Source of the DNA: Neomicrococcus aestuarii
Lineage (GTDB): Bacteria > Actinomycetota > Actinomycetes > Actinomycetales > Micrococcaceae
Reading direction: 5' to 3'
Assembly (NCBI RefSeq): GCF_014201135.1
Contig: NZ_JACHDR010000001.1
Coordinates: forward strand, 1,426,001-1,490,000
Length of the DNA: 64,000 bases
The notes beneath the pieces are model-generated. The model ran no database searches, was not told the origin of the DNA, and saw nothing but the letters and a program-made list of their open reading frames with translations. The translations under genes and the position numbers were made by a program. This document shows, piece by piece, positions 16,902-26,369 of this stretch (within the stretch, counting starts at the first letter, position 1; each line of letters starts with the position of its first letter).

Positions 16902-18202
16902 CTCTTGGGACCGCTCCGTAGATCTATGACCCTCGCTCCCAGACCATCGTCCAAGCCTTCTATCCGACCTCGACTCGGCCCTTCGAAAGCGCGTTTCATC
17001 GGCTCAATCTCGTCCGACTCAGCCCCGAGGTTCGCCGCCTCGCTGGCCCAATGGGAGACAGCCTTGTTGATACTTTGCAAGCGGTCGATTGCCTCTGGCC
17101 TGGTAAGCCTAAATGAATCGAGATGCTCCAGCAGCTCAAGAACGTTCCGGTCAACAGTGTCACCTTCTGGCACAAGAGGAGTGTTTGAGGCTCCTGAGCG
17201 CATGGGATTCACATCGAACGACGGAGACAACCTCCAGCCCTTGCCATGCCGTAGTAGACCATGATTACGCATATGGTCGTCAATGTTGTTGACCAGCGCA
17301 CCAAATGCCGCGCGATTGAAGACCTCATTTGCGTCGGCCACGGGATCGGATGAAATCATCGCTATTTCGCGTGCAAGAGTCACGTAGCTCCGATGCTCAT
17401 GATCCGCTAACTGAAGCGCCGTCCGGACACTCATGTAAGGGATACGACGCTCTTTGTCCGCCCGGTCGAACCTTTGCGTGAGGAAGATCTGGTGGTGCTC
17501 ATCCAGCCTCACAAGTTTCGACGGCTGAACGCGAATTCCGGCCCTCTCTTGCAGGCGAATCGCCACCATTTCCCACAGTTGGACGTTATGTGAGTCGGAT
17601 GACTTCGGAAACTTTGCGAGATGCATGGTCCCGTTGTCATCACGAACCCAGGCCTTCGGCTGAGCCCCACCCGGCGAGGAACCTGCCCCTATCAAGAGAC
17701 TATTGACCTCATCGATGTATCCCGATTCTTCGTAAGCGCGGGCTTGCGCCGCTAACTCGTGAAGATCTCGAACGCCGGCCCACCTATTTGATGTCGAAAG
17801 AAACTGGCCGTCTTCCCGGAACCGAAGGGCCCCTTGTCTAGTCTGGTCGTTGACCATAAGCAGTCTGGCCACCTGTGAACTTCTTGGCATCGGCGTGCCT
17901 GATTCTTTGGCAAGTAGTCTCGCTTCTTCAAAGAGAAGGCGCTGACCCCACGCGTCCGGAGCGGCGTCCATGAATGATCCGAACATCTCGCGGCCCATTG
18001 TTGGCCTCTGAGGACCTCGTTCAAGGGGAAGCTCCGGCGAGATGGCAAAAGAGTCCTCATGTGCCAACCACGAGTCTGCGTAGGAAAAGACCAGGTGTTC
18101 GAGCGGTGAGAGCGCCTCCGACTCTATGGATAAAATGCCCGCAACGTTCTCGCCCACCAATACATCGATGGTCCGAACGCTAACGCGGTTCCGTTTTCCC
18201 AC
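16898..18202 (-). CDS. hipA: HipA-type serine/threonine kinase toxin
   Basis: A 434-residue HipA toxin with an N-terminal subdomain and the kinase C-domain. Catalytic and metal motifs are visible: GGAQPKAWV near residue 190 (phosphate loop), NNIDDHMRNHGLL and SPSFDVNPM, equivalent to the catalytic Asp and DxxP region. HipA kinases phosphorylate tRNA synthetases such as GltX and stop growth. The gene starts at a GTG overlapping the stop of hipB by one base. Its 3' end overlaps the MFS gene by 4 bases. Confidence 0.9.
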   Translation of the reverse strand: MGKRNRVSVRTIDVLVGENVAGILSIESEALSPLEHLVFSYADSWLAHEDSFAISPELPLERGPQRPTMGREMFGSFMDAAPDAWGQRLLFEEARLLAKESGTPMPRSSQVARLLMVNDQTRQGALRFREDGQFLSTSNRWAGVRDLHELAAQARAYEESGYIDEVNSLLIGAGSSPGGAQPKAWVRDDNGTMHLAKFPKSSDSHNVQLWEMVAIRLQERAGIRVQPSKLVRLDEHHQIFLTQRFDRADKERRIPYMSVRTALQLADHEHRSYVTLAREIAMISSDPVADANEVFNRAAFGALVNNIDDHMRNHGLLRHGKGWRLSPSFDVNPMRSGASNTPLVPEGDTVDRNVLELLEHLDSFRLTRPEAIDRLQSINKAVSHWASEAANLGAESDEIEPMKRAFEGPSRGRIEGLDDGLGARVIDLRSGPKS

Positions 18203-18477
18203 TAGCCAGCCTTGGAGACTCGTTGACGGCCAAGGAGCCGGGAACGAGCGCGACCCAAATCAGTGTTGAGGGGCTCTACAGCTTCCTGCACACGGTCGGC
18301 GATCCCCAGAACCTTTGCCACAGTTAGGAAAGTTTCCAGCTTTGCGCCTGCACCCTGTTCGAGCTTTATGAGCGTGCTCCGCGAAATTCCAGCCCGTTGC
18401 GCCACCAACTCTTGTGTCAGCCCCAAGAGGATGCGCCAATCTTGCAAGCTAGCGCCGAGCTTCTGAGCCTCAATCAT
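18202..18477 (-). CDS. hipB: HipB-type XRE antitoxin
   Basis: A 91-residue antitoxin with a helix-turn-helix (LGLTQELVAQRAGISRSTLI). It neutralises HipA and represses the operon. It lies directly upstream of hipA and shares its transcript. An AGGAG site precedes the ATG. A matched pair of TAATGTCG half-sites upstream is the likely operator. Confidence 0.9.
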   Translation of the reverse strand: MIEAQKLGASLQDWRILLGLTQELVAQRAGISRSTLIKLEQGAGAKLETFLTVAKVLGIADRVQEAVEPLNTDLGRARSRLLGRQRVSKAG

Positions 18478-18486
18478 TCTTGCTCC

Positions 18487-18541
18487 TAATGTCGCTACTT
18501 TTACACATCATATCGTGTATTGACTGAAAATAACGACATTA
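18487..18541 (-). promoter_or_regulatory. Operator pair of hipBA
   Basis: TAATGTCGCTA (18487-18497) and its near-perfect inverse TAACGACATTA (18531-18541) flank an AT-rich promoter region before hipB, spaced about 44 bases centre to centre, which suits cooperative binding of HipB dimers. Confidence 0.55.
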
Positions 18542-18676
18542 ACTTTGAAGATAGTGTGACCCATTTTCCCTAGAGACATCCACCCGGTGCGCACTCCAGA
18601 GGGACTCGTATCACAATGAGGAACGAAGGCTCCCACAACTAAGCCCGTTCCGTTGAAAGCGCTTACAGGAACGCGT

Positions 18677-19216
18677 TTACGGGGTTCGCGTCTCCGCGCT
18701 GATGAACCAGATCTGCTGTTCGAAGGCAGCAATGTACTCGTGCAAAATGTCGGCACTCGTAGGATCGGCTTCGTCCACGGCGTCGTGCACTTCTCGCATC
18801 ACATCAACCACAGCTTGCATGGCTTTCACGGTGTCATCCACCGCCGTCGTCGTAAGAATCTCACCGGTAACCGGCTGCGCAAGGCGGGTGTCCTTCGCGA
18901 TGGTTGCGGCCAAACCATCTGGGGTGGCGTGCAGCGCGCGCATGCGTTCGGCGATCTCGTCAGACCCCCGACGCGCAATCGCCACGATCTCATCAAGATT
19001 CTGGTGCAGATCCCGGAAGTTCGGCCCCACCACATTCCAGTGCAGCTGCTTACCGACCAGCTGCAGATCCAGCAGGTTTACGAGCACCAGTTGCAACGAG
19101 TCGCGTAGTTCAACCGGGGCAACAAACCCTGATTCTGCGTTTTTCTGAGCGGTTTTTCCTGCTTTGGTTTTTCCGTTCGCAGTCTTAGCTGCGGTCGCCG
19201 ACTTCTTTGTAGGCAT
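18677..19216 (-). CDS. dps: Dps-family DNA-binding ferritin
   Basis: About 179 residues. A Lys/Ala-rich N-terminal tail (residues 1-30) is typical of mycobacterial-type Dps that bind DNA. The ferritin core has LVGKQLHWNVVGPNFRDLHQ and NLDEIVAIARRGSDEIAERM, supplying the inter-subunit ferroxidase His, Asp and Glu residues. It stores iron and protects DNA from peroxide. I take the ATG at 19216 (GGAGAAGG before it) instead of the 35-codon longer frame. Confidence 0.93.
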   Translation of the reverse strand: MPTKKSATAAKTANGKTKAGKTAQKNAESGFVAPVELRDSLQLVLVNLLDLQLVGKQLHWNVVGPNFRDLHQNLDEIVAIARRGSDEIAERMRALHATPDGLAATIAKDTRLAQPVTGEILTTTAVDDTVKAMQAVVDVMREVHDAVDEADPTSADILHEYIAAFEQQIWFISAETRTP

Positions 19217-19396
19217 AGTCCTTCTCCAATCAAACCTCGTTCGAGGTGGATGGGCGTATCCACGGTGTACCCCTGAACCTACTCCCCCGCTGTTAATAAC
19301 GCGACCCCCGGAAGGGAACACTCAGTAAACATAGAGGTTCGTTGCGCGGATTCGTTCCGGATTTTTAGTACGACGACGCAGCTTGGGTTCCGCAGG

Positions 19397-19822
19397 TCAC
19401 TGCCGCGGAGTGCGCGGCAAGACCGAAGACATCACGCTCTTTAGTCCCGCGTCTGTTCCTGGCCAGTGCTTTTCAATTGCTTCCATACCGGCGTGCTTGA
19501 GCGCGAAACGCGACACCAGAATCACGGCGATGGCGTCATCCGCGTAGCCCAGAACCGGAATGAAGTCTGGCACCAGGTCGATGGGAAGAAGCAGGTAGCC
19601 GAGCAAACCGTAGAGCATCCATCGTGCGCCTCGGGGAACAGCTTTGTCCGAAGCAAGGCGTTTGATCAGCCGGAGTACATCCGGGAGAAGTCGCATCATG
19701 TCGCGCCAATCCACCGAGTTTCCCAGCTTCTTTTGCTGCCACCACAAGACAGCGATCAGTAGAAGCCAGATGATCAGAAGTGCCGCAAGAACCCAGAGCG
19801 CGGTAACGAGCCATGATGGCAT
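19397..19822 (-). CDS. DUF1232 (YkvA) membrane protein
   Basis: A 141-residue protein. An N-terminal helix (residues 3-28) is followed by a DUF1232 domain with the signature GYLLLPIDLVPDFIPVLGYADDA. The function is unknown; homologues are small inner-membrane proteins. It stands alone. A dispersed-motif copy lies just downstream at 19370-19379. Confidence 0.85.
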   Translation of the reverse strand: MPSWLVTALWVLAALLIIWLLLIAVLWWQQKKLGNSVDWRDMMRLLPDVLRLIKRLASDKAVPRGARWMLYGLLGYLLLPIDLVPDFIPVLGYADDAIAVILVSRFALKHAGMEAIEKHWPGTDAGLKSVMSSVLPRTPRQ

Positions 19823-20120
19823 GGAAAACTCCTCTGAGCAGCAAGATCTGACGTAGGAATTCTAGTGGTCGGCTGAGCTGGTCCTTACGCTTCGGTACTC
19901 CCCGGCAGTGGGCCTGCCCCAACCCGCCACCCAACTGTGCGGCCAAAACGCTGCAACTTCTTCGCGGATTTCTGTAGAGAAACGTTCTCGCATCAGGCGG
20001 GTGGTTGTCGTGAGCTGGCCTCACACATTCGAGGTGGAGCCCGAAGGTACAAGATAACCCGCGACCATCGCGCTAGGTTGGAAGAACCTGACTTTCCACC
20101 ACCAACGGAGGACAAGAAAC
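19823..20120. other. Intergenic region
   Basis: A 298-base gap between divergent genes. It must hold the promoters of both; I recognise only the GGAGGA site before 20121 and no repeat, RNA or coding signal. Confidence 0.4.
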
Positions 20121-20477
20121 ATGGCTTCGAGATTTGAACACCGTCGACCAGAAGATAACGAACACGTCGGATACATCGAGCTCAACGATGATGGCCTCTT
20201 TGTCCCGTTCAATCTGCTGCAACAGCCAACCGGCGAGCCCATGGAACTTGATGAAGCGGAAGAGCTTCTCAACGCGGCCGGGCTCAAGAACCTTGCCGAA
20301 GAGTGGATCCTTACCAACGAAGACGGCTCCACCACACGAGTTAGGATCCAGGAGGTCACCCGAGAGTCGGTGGTCGTGGCTCTCGCTCTAGACAGTGAAA
20401 CGGTAGCGAAAGCATTGGATCTCACGAAGTCTATTGAGCTTCAGCTACCCACGGACCGACTTCAGCCATCAACCTGA
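20121..20477 (+). CDS. Hypothetical protein, 118 residues
   Basis: Not recognised. An acidic, soluble protein without signal peptide or membrane helix. It is supported as a gene by a strong GGAGGA site 8 bases before its ATG and by high third-position GC. The pattern (short beta strand segments RVRIQEVTRESVVVALAL and an acidic ELDEAEELLNAAG helix) suggests a small alpha/beta domain. Confidence 0.6.
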   Translation: MASRFEHRRPEDNEHVGYIELNDDGLFVPFNLLQQPTGEPMELDEAEELLNAAGLKNLAEEWILTNEDGSTTRVRIQEVTRESVVVALALDSETVAKALDLTKSIELQLPTDRLQPST

Positions 20478-20522
20478 TCTCGCCCGGAAACGCAAGCGCA
20501 GACATACGCGATCAGGTACGGC

Positions 20523-21731
20523 TTATTCGGTAGCAGCGAAAGCACTAATTCCCGTGAGCGCGCGGCCGATCGTGAGCTGGTGAACCTCGTCAGTGCCCTC
20601 GTAGGTGCGCACGGATTCGAGGTTGTTCGCGTGCCGCAGCGGGGAGTAATCCAGCGTGATTCCGTTGCCGCCGAGCATCTCGCGCGCCTCGCGGGCCACG
20701 TTGATTGCCACTCGGCAGTTATCGAGCTTGCCGACCGAGATCATCGGCGGCGTCGTGCCAACCGTGTCCTTCTGGCGTCCGATCTGGTGCGCCACCAAGT
20801 AGCCCTTGCTGATCGCCACGGCCATGTCAGCGAGCTTGACCTGGGTGATTTGGTAGGCGCCCAGTGGGTTGCCGAACTGCTGGCGCTCCCCCGCGTAGCG
20901 GAGCACTTCGTTGAAGGAATCGCGCGCGGCGCCCATGACGCCCCAAATGATGCCGTATCGGGCTTCATTCAAGCACTGGAACGGACCCTTGAGGCCAATG
21001 GCGCTGTCGGCGGGAAGGATCGCGGTGGCTGGCAAACGTACGTCGGTCAAAGTGATTTCACACTGCACTGAGGCGCGCATGGACATCTTCTGCGAGATGG
21101 CCACGGCCTCAAAACCTGGAGTATCCGTAGGCACCACGAAACCGCGCACTCCGCGGCCGTCGCCGTGCTCGCCGGTCTGCGCCCAAATGATCGCGACCTT
21201 CGCGAGCGTCGCAAGACCAATCCACCGCTTTTTGCCGTTCAAGATCCAGTCCCCGGACGCGTCCTGACGCGCCACCGTGGTCATGGACGCCGGGTCGGAA
21301 CCGGCGGTGGGCTCGGTCAGGCCGAAACATCCCACGGCACGGCCGGCCGCCATCTCCGGGAGCCACTCTTGCTTCTGCTCTTCGGACCCGTGCTTATAGA
21401 TCGCGGACATCGCGAGCGAACCCTGCACACTCACGAACGTGCGCAACCCGGAATCGCCAGCTTCCAGCTCCTGAGCGGCTAGCCCGTACTCCACTGCGGA
21501 ACGCCCAGCGCAGCCATACCCCTTCAAGTGCATACCCAAAAGTCCGAGGTTGCCCATTTCCGGGATGATCTCGGTGGGGAACACGGCGTTGTCATACCAC
21601 TCGGCGATGTTCGGCCGAATGGTCTCATCCACGAACGAGAGAACACGTAGCGCGAGCGCCTTCTCTTCGTCGCTGAAGAGCGCATCAAGGTTGATCTGGT
21701 CTACCGGACCCAAAAACGATTCATTCGCCAT
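20523..21731 (-). CDS. gcdH: Glutaryl-CoA dehydrogenase-like acyl-CoA dehydrogenase
   Basis: A 402-residue FAD enzyme. The motif CFGLTEPTAGSDPASM binds flavin and substrate, and YEGTDEVHQLTIGRALTG near the C-terminus carries the catalytic glutamate in the position used by glutaryl-CoA dehydrogenases, as does the conserved ARYGIIWGVMGAA. It would oxidise and decarboxylate glutaryl-CoA in lysine or tryptophan breakdown, passing electrons to ETF. No other pathway gene is adjacent. Confidence 0.85.
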   Translation of the reverse strand: MANESFLGPVDQINLDALFSDEEKALALRVLSFVDETIRPNIAEWYDNAVFPTEIIPEMGNLGLLGMHLKGYGCAGRSAVEYGLAAQELEAGDSGLRTFVSVQGSLAMSAIYKHGSEEQKQEWLPEMAAGRAVGCFGLTEPTAGSDPASMTTVARQDASGDWILNGKKRWIGLATLAKVAIIWAQTGEHGDGRGVRGFVVPTDTPGFEAVAISQKMSMRASVQCEITLTDVRLPATAILPADSAIGLKGPFQCLNEARYGIIWGVMGAARDSFNEVLRYAGERQQFGNPLGAYQITQVKLADMAVAISKGYLVAHQIGRQKDTVGTTPPMISVGKLDNCRVAINVAREAREMLGGNGITLDYSPLRHANNLESVRTYEGTDEVHQLTIGRALTGISAFAATE

Positions 21732-21839
21732 GAGGCTATTTTGCCTCGTTACGAGTGAAAGTTTCTGGGATGGCCAGAATTACGACGACGCCGCTCCAGT
21801 TGCGCTCTTTAGGATCAGCAAGCAGGGCTCCACTATCAA

Positions 21840-22085
21840 TTAAGCGCTTGCACCAACCACCGTCATCATGAGCAAGAGAAAACTAACAGCCCAAATGGCC
21901 ACAAAGACCCAGCCGATAACGATTGCCGCTTGCGCAAGTCCAGCACCCTGCGAGCCATCTCGCTGGATTTGCCCGCGAGCAACATAGCCCAGCACAAGAC
22001 CCACTACGGGAACGATGATAGCTAGTACGAGGGCCGCGATGGCAAGACCATTCGTTTGGTACTGAGCTGGAGGTGTGGTGCTCAT
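21840..22085 (-). CDS. DUF4190 small membrane protein
   Basis: About 81 residues with two transmembrane helices (GLAIAALVLAIIVPVVGLVL and AAIVIGWVFVAIWAVSFLLL) and a central GxxxxGQI turn, as in DUF4190. The start at 22085 has GGAGCAG upstream; the longer frame to 22163 is less likely. Function unknown. Confidence 0.75.
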   Translation of the reverse strand: MSTTPPAQYQTNGLAIAALVLAIIVPVVGLVLGYVARGQIQRDGSQGAGLAQAAIVIGWVFVAIWAVSFLLLMMTVVGASA

Positions 22086-22290
22086 TTCTGCTCCTTGTTG
22101 AGGCGAATTTGGGTGAAGTGTTGCATTTGAAACCAATAGAGACTTCAGGATCTGGCGCAACAAAGATTATTCACGCTAGAGGCACGGAAATAGCAAGAGC
22201 ATTTCAAACAAGCGTCAACGCGCGGGGATACAACTAGCATTCGAACAATGCGGTTCTATGACCGCACAATAAAGACTACGAAGAACATAA

Positions 22291-22324
22291 CTTGTCACGG
22301 CCACCCACGTAAATAGGTGACAAG
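22291..22324. repeat. Inverted repeat near helicase remnant
   Basis: CTTGTCAC (22291-22298) and GTGACAAG (22317-22324) flank an 18-base loop in the gap between the DUF4190 gene and the truncated helicase. It may be a terminator or a recombination scar; no T-run is clear. Confidence 0.4.
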
Positions 22325-22390
22325 AGAAAACGAAATATTCCCGTTTTATTACTTACCACGGACATATCTCAGTCAGTTACAGTGCTTCGT

Positions 22391-23058
22391 CTACCGCCGA
22401 ATCAACTCGCTCGGCTCCCCGGCCGAGGTGATGACCAGCTCGTCGCGGGCGCGGGTCGCCGCAACATAGAGCAGGGACCGCTCGCGCAGCAGCGCGTCGA
22501 AGCGCTCGGCTTCGGGCAGCCCGTTGATGGTCCACATTGCGGGGATCTCGGTGGCGCCAGCGCCCATGACCACCACGCACTGGAACTCCATTCCCTTGGA
22601 GGAGTGCATGGTCATGACGGTGACTTTGCCCTTGCCGGCTACGCTTCCGCCGGAGGCGGAGGATGCCGAAATGCCGGCGCCCAAGAATCCATCTACGGCC
22701 CGGTTCACGGATCGTTCAGAACGCACCAGCACGGCAATGGCTTCAGGAGAAACACCAGCGGAAAGCCACGAGCGAACGCGGGAAACCACAGCTTCTACCT
22801 CAGCGGACGCATCGGCAACGGCCAGCACCGAAGGCACGGGGCCGGAACGCACAGACCGGTACCCGGAAGCAGTTTCTGGGGCATCTTCTAGGTCCGAGTA
22901 CTCGATTCCGGACAGCAAGGACATCGCGTAGTCGAGGTTTTCCGCCGTCGTACGGTAATTGAGTTTCAACCGCCGTGAGCGGCCTCGAATATTGATCCCA
23001 AAGCGGGACATAGGCACTTTCTGCCCGTAAATGCGTTGGTGTGAATCTTCGGCGATGC
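22391..23058 (-). pseudogene. C-terminal remnant of a UvrD-like helicase
   Basis: The reading frame encodes only the second RecA-like half of a superfamily 1 helicase: DSHQRIYGQKVPMSRFGINI (motif IV region), LKLNYRTTAENLDYAM, then TVMTMHSSKGMEFQCVVVMG (motif V) and LLYVAATRARDELVIT (motif VI). The Walker A half is absent. An in-frame stop lies about nine codons upstream of DSHQRIYG, so homology begins abruptly near 23058. The break abuts the MmeI-like gene, suggesting the island insertion or a deletion removed the helicase N-terminus. A short product from an internal ATG is possible but would lack ATPase activity. Confidence 0.8.
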
Positions 23059-23215
23059 TTCAACCTCGGTTTCCAAACGCTCTACGGTCCCGTCAGTCAG
23101 CGGGTGACTATTTCCTTCCCGTACAACGTCGCCACTCGGTTCTCGAAATTCGTTGTATTGAGGCGCCCCCCTCAGTTGAGGTTGCGATTGCGATTGCGAG
23201 GCTTCTATGTAGTCA

Positions 23216-25966
23216 CTAGCCCATTTCGATGTATCGTTCGAAAAGCAATGCCAAGCGTTGCTCATTCGTTTGGAGTGCACGTTTTGCACCAAAGGCCTTG
23301 TCGACGACACGGTCTAGTGCGGCGTGGGCCTTAAGAAGTTCCGGGCTCATAGCTAGAGGGTTGTAGTGATCTGCAAGTGATCTCTCTGGGTAAAGATCAC
23401 GTGCAGCTCTAACGTCACGACCAGCTTCGATGATCTGTTCTCGGAGATGTGAATCAACTTCAGGCAACGGAAGGTTATTCCAAACCACCGTATTTGAGAA
23501 CCTGATATCTGACTTTAAAAACCCTCCAACAGCTCTTTGCCATGTCATGAAGGACGAACTAGAAATTACGCTAAACAAGAATCCGTCCGGGTCCATGGCT
23601 GTGAACAAGGCGTCTCCCGCAATTACTGTTTCAGGCAGGAGCTGAACTGTGTAGAATCTTCGCGTTTCGGAAACGACTCGGGGAATAGCAACGTAAGGAC
23701 TTAGCGGCCTGTTTTGATTCCCACGAAATAAGTGCGGCGTGTGCCGCAGTTTGTATGCATCGCCGCCCGTTGGCTGTTCAGTCCGCCAAACACGGCATTT
23801 ATCTACTCGCTCTTTCAGAATTGATGACTTGTTGATGTCAGCCGGATCGAAATCGCTGTCAGCCATCCACAAACACCACCTTGAAAGTCCTCTAACTAGT
23901 TCTCGACTCTGCTTGAAGGGGCGCAGATACTTTGCAGCTATGGGATCACTTGCAATCTCCGAGTAATCATCAAACTCGACGACTAGGTTGCCGCCGTCTG
24001 CGGGCATAGTTCCGAAATGAACGGTTGGGATCTGGTCACTGACCGGTTTCGTCTTTCTCCCAATTAAGACGTTGGGTCCGTCGATGAGATATGCGTTGAT
24101 GCTCTTTGCAGTTCTCTCCTGAGGCTGTCCCTTGATGTGAGTGTACGAATATAGAACTGGCTCAGTTTTCTCGTTCTTGTCGTATCCAGTAATTACGCAG
24201 TGGACCGCGGCCGCTCCCGGCGCCTCTGATGCCCAGGCAAAGGTTTGGTGCGCAAACCGAATACGCCATCCTGCATCAAATAGAGGCTTAAAGAGCGGTA
24301 AGACGCCTTGGCCCTGAGCGATCGAATTCGTCGAGACAAAAGCAAAACGCCCGCCCGGAATGCCTTGAAAGAAGTCGCTGGATTTCTTAAACCATGCAGT
24401 TACGTAATCCAGGGTTCCATCATGTAAATCGCCCCATACGACTTTCAAGTCATCACGCTGGCTTTGCGCCTTTGCTTGATGGCCAATGAACGGGGGGTTA
24501 CCTAGGATGTAGGTGGATTCTGAGGCGGGCACCAGTTCGCTCCAGTCCGTCCGCAGGGCGTTGCCGACGGTTATTTGGGCGGAGTCTTCTAGTGGGAGCA
24601 TGGGGACCGCGTAGCCCAAGGTGAGGTTCACTGCTTGGTTAGCTTGGTGTTCCACCAGGAACATGGCGGTGCGCGCGATAGTGGCAGGCCATTCCTCGAT
24701 CTCGATGCCATGGAACTGTGAGAGCTTCACGTGTACCAAGGACTCAGCCATCAGGGAAAGCTGCGTGCGTGCCGGGTCCAGCTCTTGAAGCCGGTTGTGA
24801 ATCCTGAGCTCAAGCGCTCTAAGTTCGCGATACGCGATGATCAGGAAGTTTCCACAACCACACGCCGGGTCCAAGAAGTTCAGCGTGCCGAGGTGTTGGA
24901 GTAGTTTCTCGAGTTCGTTCTTCTTGGCGTAGGCCTTGGTGAATCGTTCCTCGAGCTCGTCCAAGAACAGCGGCCGAATGAGCTTAAGGATGTTCGTTTC
25001 GGTGGTGTAGTGCTCGCCGAGCTCGCGTCGCGCCTTTTTATCCTTGACGGCTTGGAAGAGTGAGCCGAAAATGGCAGGGCTGATACTCGACCAATTGAAG
25101 TACGCGGCCTGGATGAGGAGCTCGCGTGCTCCCCTGTCGAAATAGGGGATGTCTGTTGGTTCTCCGAAGACGCTGCCGTTGACATAAGGAAACGCTTGAA
25201 TGAGGTCATCGTTTTGTGCGTAACGCTTGTCTTCAGGCTTGTTGAGTGCCTGATACAGGGTGGTTAGTTGTGAACCGAGGTCGCTGCCATCTTCACTGGT
25301 TCGCTCTTCCAAATACCTCGAAAAGAGGTCTCGTTCCCACAAGCCGGCATCATCCGCATACAGGCAGAACAGCGTGCGAATGAGAAACACCGAGGCCTGG
25401 TGATCGTCATACCCGGTAGATTCAAGATGCTCATACAAACGAGCCATCAAGTTAGCTGCCTTGATCGAAGCCTGTTCTTGTTCCTTAGACCCGAATTTTG
25501 CTTGCCGATAGCCAGCAAGGAACATCAGGTCTTCGACGTGATCAGGCAGAGCCTCGAGCGGGAACTCGATCGTGTCTTCTTCGCCCGGCTCGACGACCAG
25601 ACTCAAAAGCCGGAACTTTTTAAAGTCACTCGTGATGACATAGTCCGGCCGCTCATTCACGGTCAATGACTCGATGTAGTCCAGCGCCTGAGCTTCAGCG
25701 GCCACGAGATCGCGGCCAGTGCTTTTCATCTCGATAAGAGCCGTGCCTGAAATCAACGCATCAATATAGCCACCTTGACCGGTTGAAGCGCGTTGAGCCC
25801 GCTTCTCATAAACGGCCGCCGTGCTATTAGTAATGCCGAATACTCCCAGCAGATCCCGCACAAAGCTTTGCGCTTCTCCACGCTCGTACCCTTCAGCGTC
25901 CCGCCACTGGGCAACAAAAGAGCCGGCACGATTACGGATGTCAGAAAAAACGAGAGGCTTCGCCAC
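23216..25966 (-). CDS. MmeI-like type IIL restriction-modification enzyme
   Basis: A 916-residue single-chain restriction endonuclease and adenine methyltransferase, almost the length of MmeI. The nuclease motif D-x9-E-x-K is present at Asp69, Glu79 and Lys81. Methyltransferase motif I DPACGCGNFL is near residue 365 and the catalytic NPPF near residue 490. A target-recognition region (about 620-820) and a C-terminal helical segment follow. Such enzymes methylate one strand and cut about 20 bases away. The GTG start at 25966 lacks a strong ribosome site. Base composition is more AT-rich in the recognition-domain part (23.3-24.3 kb) than its surroundings, a sign of transfer. Confidence 0.9.
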   Translation of the reverse strand: MAKPLVFSDIRNRAGSFVAQWRDAEGYERGEAQSFVRDLLGVFGITNSTAAVYEKRAQRASTGQGGYIDALISGTALIEMKSTGRDLVAAEAQALDYIESLTVNERPDYVITSDFKKFRLLSLVVEPGEEDTIEFPLEALPDHVEDLMFLAGYRQAKFGSKEQEQASIKAANLMARLYEHLESTGYDDHQASVFLIRTLFCLYADDAGLWERDLFSRYLEERTSEDGSDLGSQLTTLYQALNKPEDKRYAQNDDLIQAFPYVNGSVFGEPTDIPYFDRGARELLIQAAYFNWSSISPAIFGSLFQAVKDKKARRELGEHYTTETNILKLIRPLFLDELEERFTKAYAKKNELEKLLQHLGTLNFLDPACGCGNFLIIAYRELRALELRIHNRLQELDPARTQLSLMAESLVHVKLSQFHGIEIEEWPATIARTAMFLVEHQANQAVNLTLGYAVPMLPLEDSAQITVGNALRTDWSELVPASESTYILGNPPFIGHQAKAQSQRDDLKVVWGDLHDGTLDYVTAWFKKSSDFFQGIPGGRFAFVSTNSIAQGQGVLPLFKPLFDAGWRIRFAHQTFAWASEAPGAAAVHCVITGYDKNEKTEPVLYSYTHIKGQPQERTAKSINAYLIDGPNVLIGRKTKPVSDQIPTVHFGTMPADGGNLVVEFDDYSEIASDPIAAKYLRPFKQSRELVRGLSRWCLWMADSDFDPADINKSSILKERVDKCRVWRTEQPTGGDAYKLRHTPHLFRGNQNRPLSPYVAIPRVVSETRRFYTVQLLPETVIAGDALFTAMDPDGFLFSVISSSSFMTWQRAVGGFLKSDIRFSNTVVWNNLPLPEVDSHLREQIIEAGRDVRAARDLYPERSLADHYNPLAMSPELLKAHAALDRVVDKAFGAKRALQTNEQRLALLFERYIEMG

Positions 25967-25968
25967 GA

Positions 25969-26283
25969 GTGTCCGATCTAATTGTCACTAAGAAACATCC
26001 CAGTACAGGTGATACTCCAAGAAACATAGAACGACCAGCACATTTACGCCAACCGTGTGAACGAATAACGATCGAGCAGCAGAGAGTCAAAACGAAAATT
26101 GCTCCAGCAATCGGTCTCATCGGACTTCTCGCGTTTCTCGTGGTGATCTTTCGAATTCTGCCAGTTCTCGTCGGCGAATCGTCTTACGGTCCGTTCTCCT
26201 ACGGAGTGCTTGCCCTGCTAGTAATCGCATTCGCGGCAGGACCCGTTGTGGTGAGCCTAAGAAGAGACGTCGGGCTGAACTAA
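25969..26283 (+). CDS. Small two-helix membrane protein (start uncertain)
   Basis: A 104-residue frame with two strong hydrophobic helices (GLIGLLAFLVVIFRILPVLV and GVLALLVIAFAAGPVVVSL) and an Arg-rich end. The only usable start is the GTG at 25969, two bases from the divergent restriction gene start, which is unusual. It may be the surviving 3' part of a gene whose start was replaced by the restriction island. Not recognised otherwise. Confidence 0.4.
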   Translation: MSDLIVTKKHPSTGDTPRNIERPAHLRQPCERITIEQQRVKTKIAPAIGLIGLLAFLVVIFRILPVLVGESSYGPFSYGVLALLVIAFAAGPVVVSLRRDVGLN

Positions 26284-26369
26284 TCCTAGGGAAGCAATTC
26301 AACGAATCTGTCTCAAAACTGGGCTCCAACTCGCGGTTGGTGTCCAGAAGATCCCATAGGCTGTGACAC

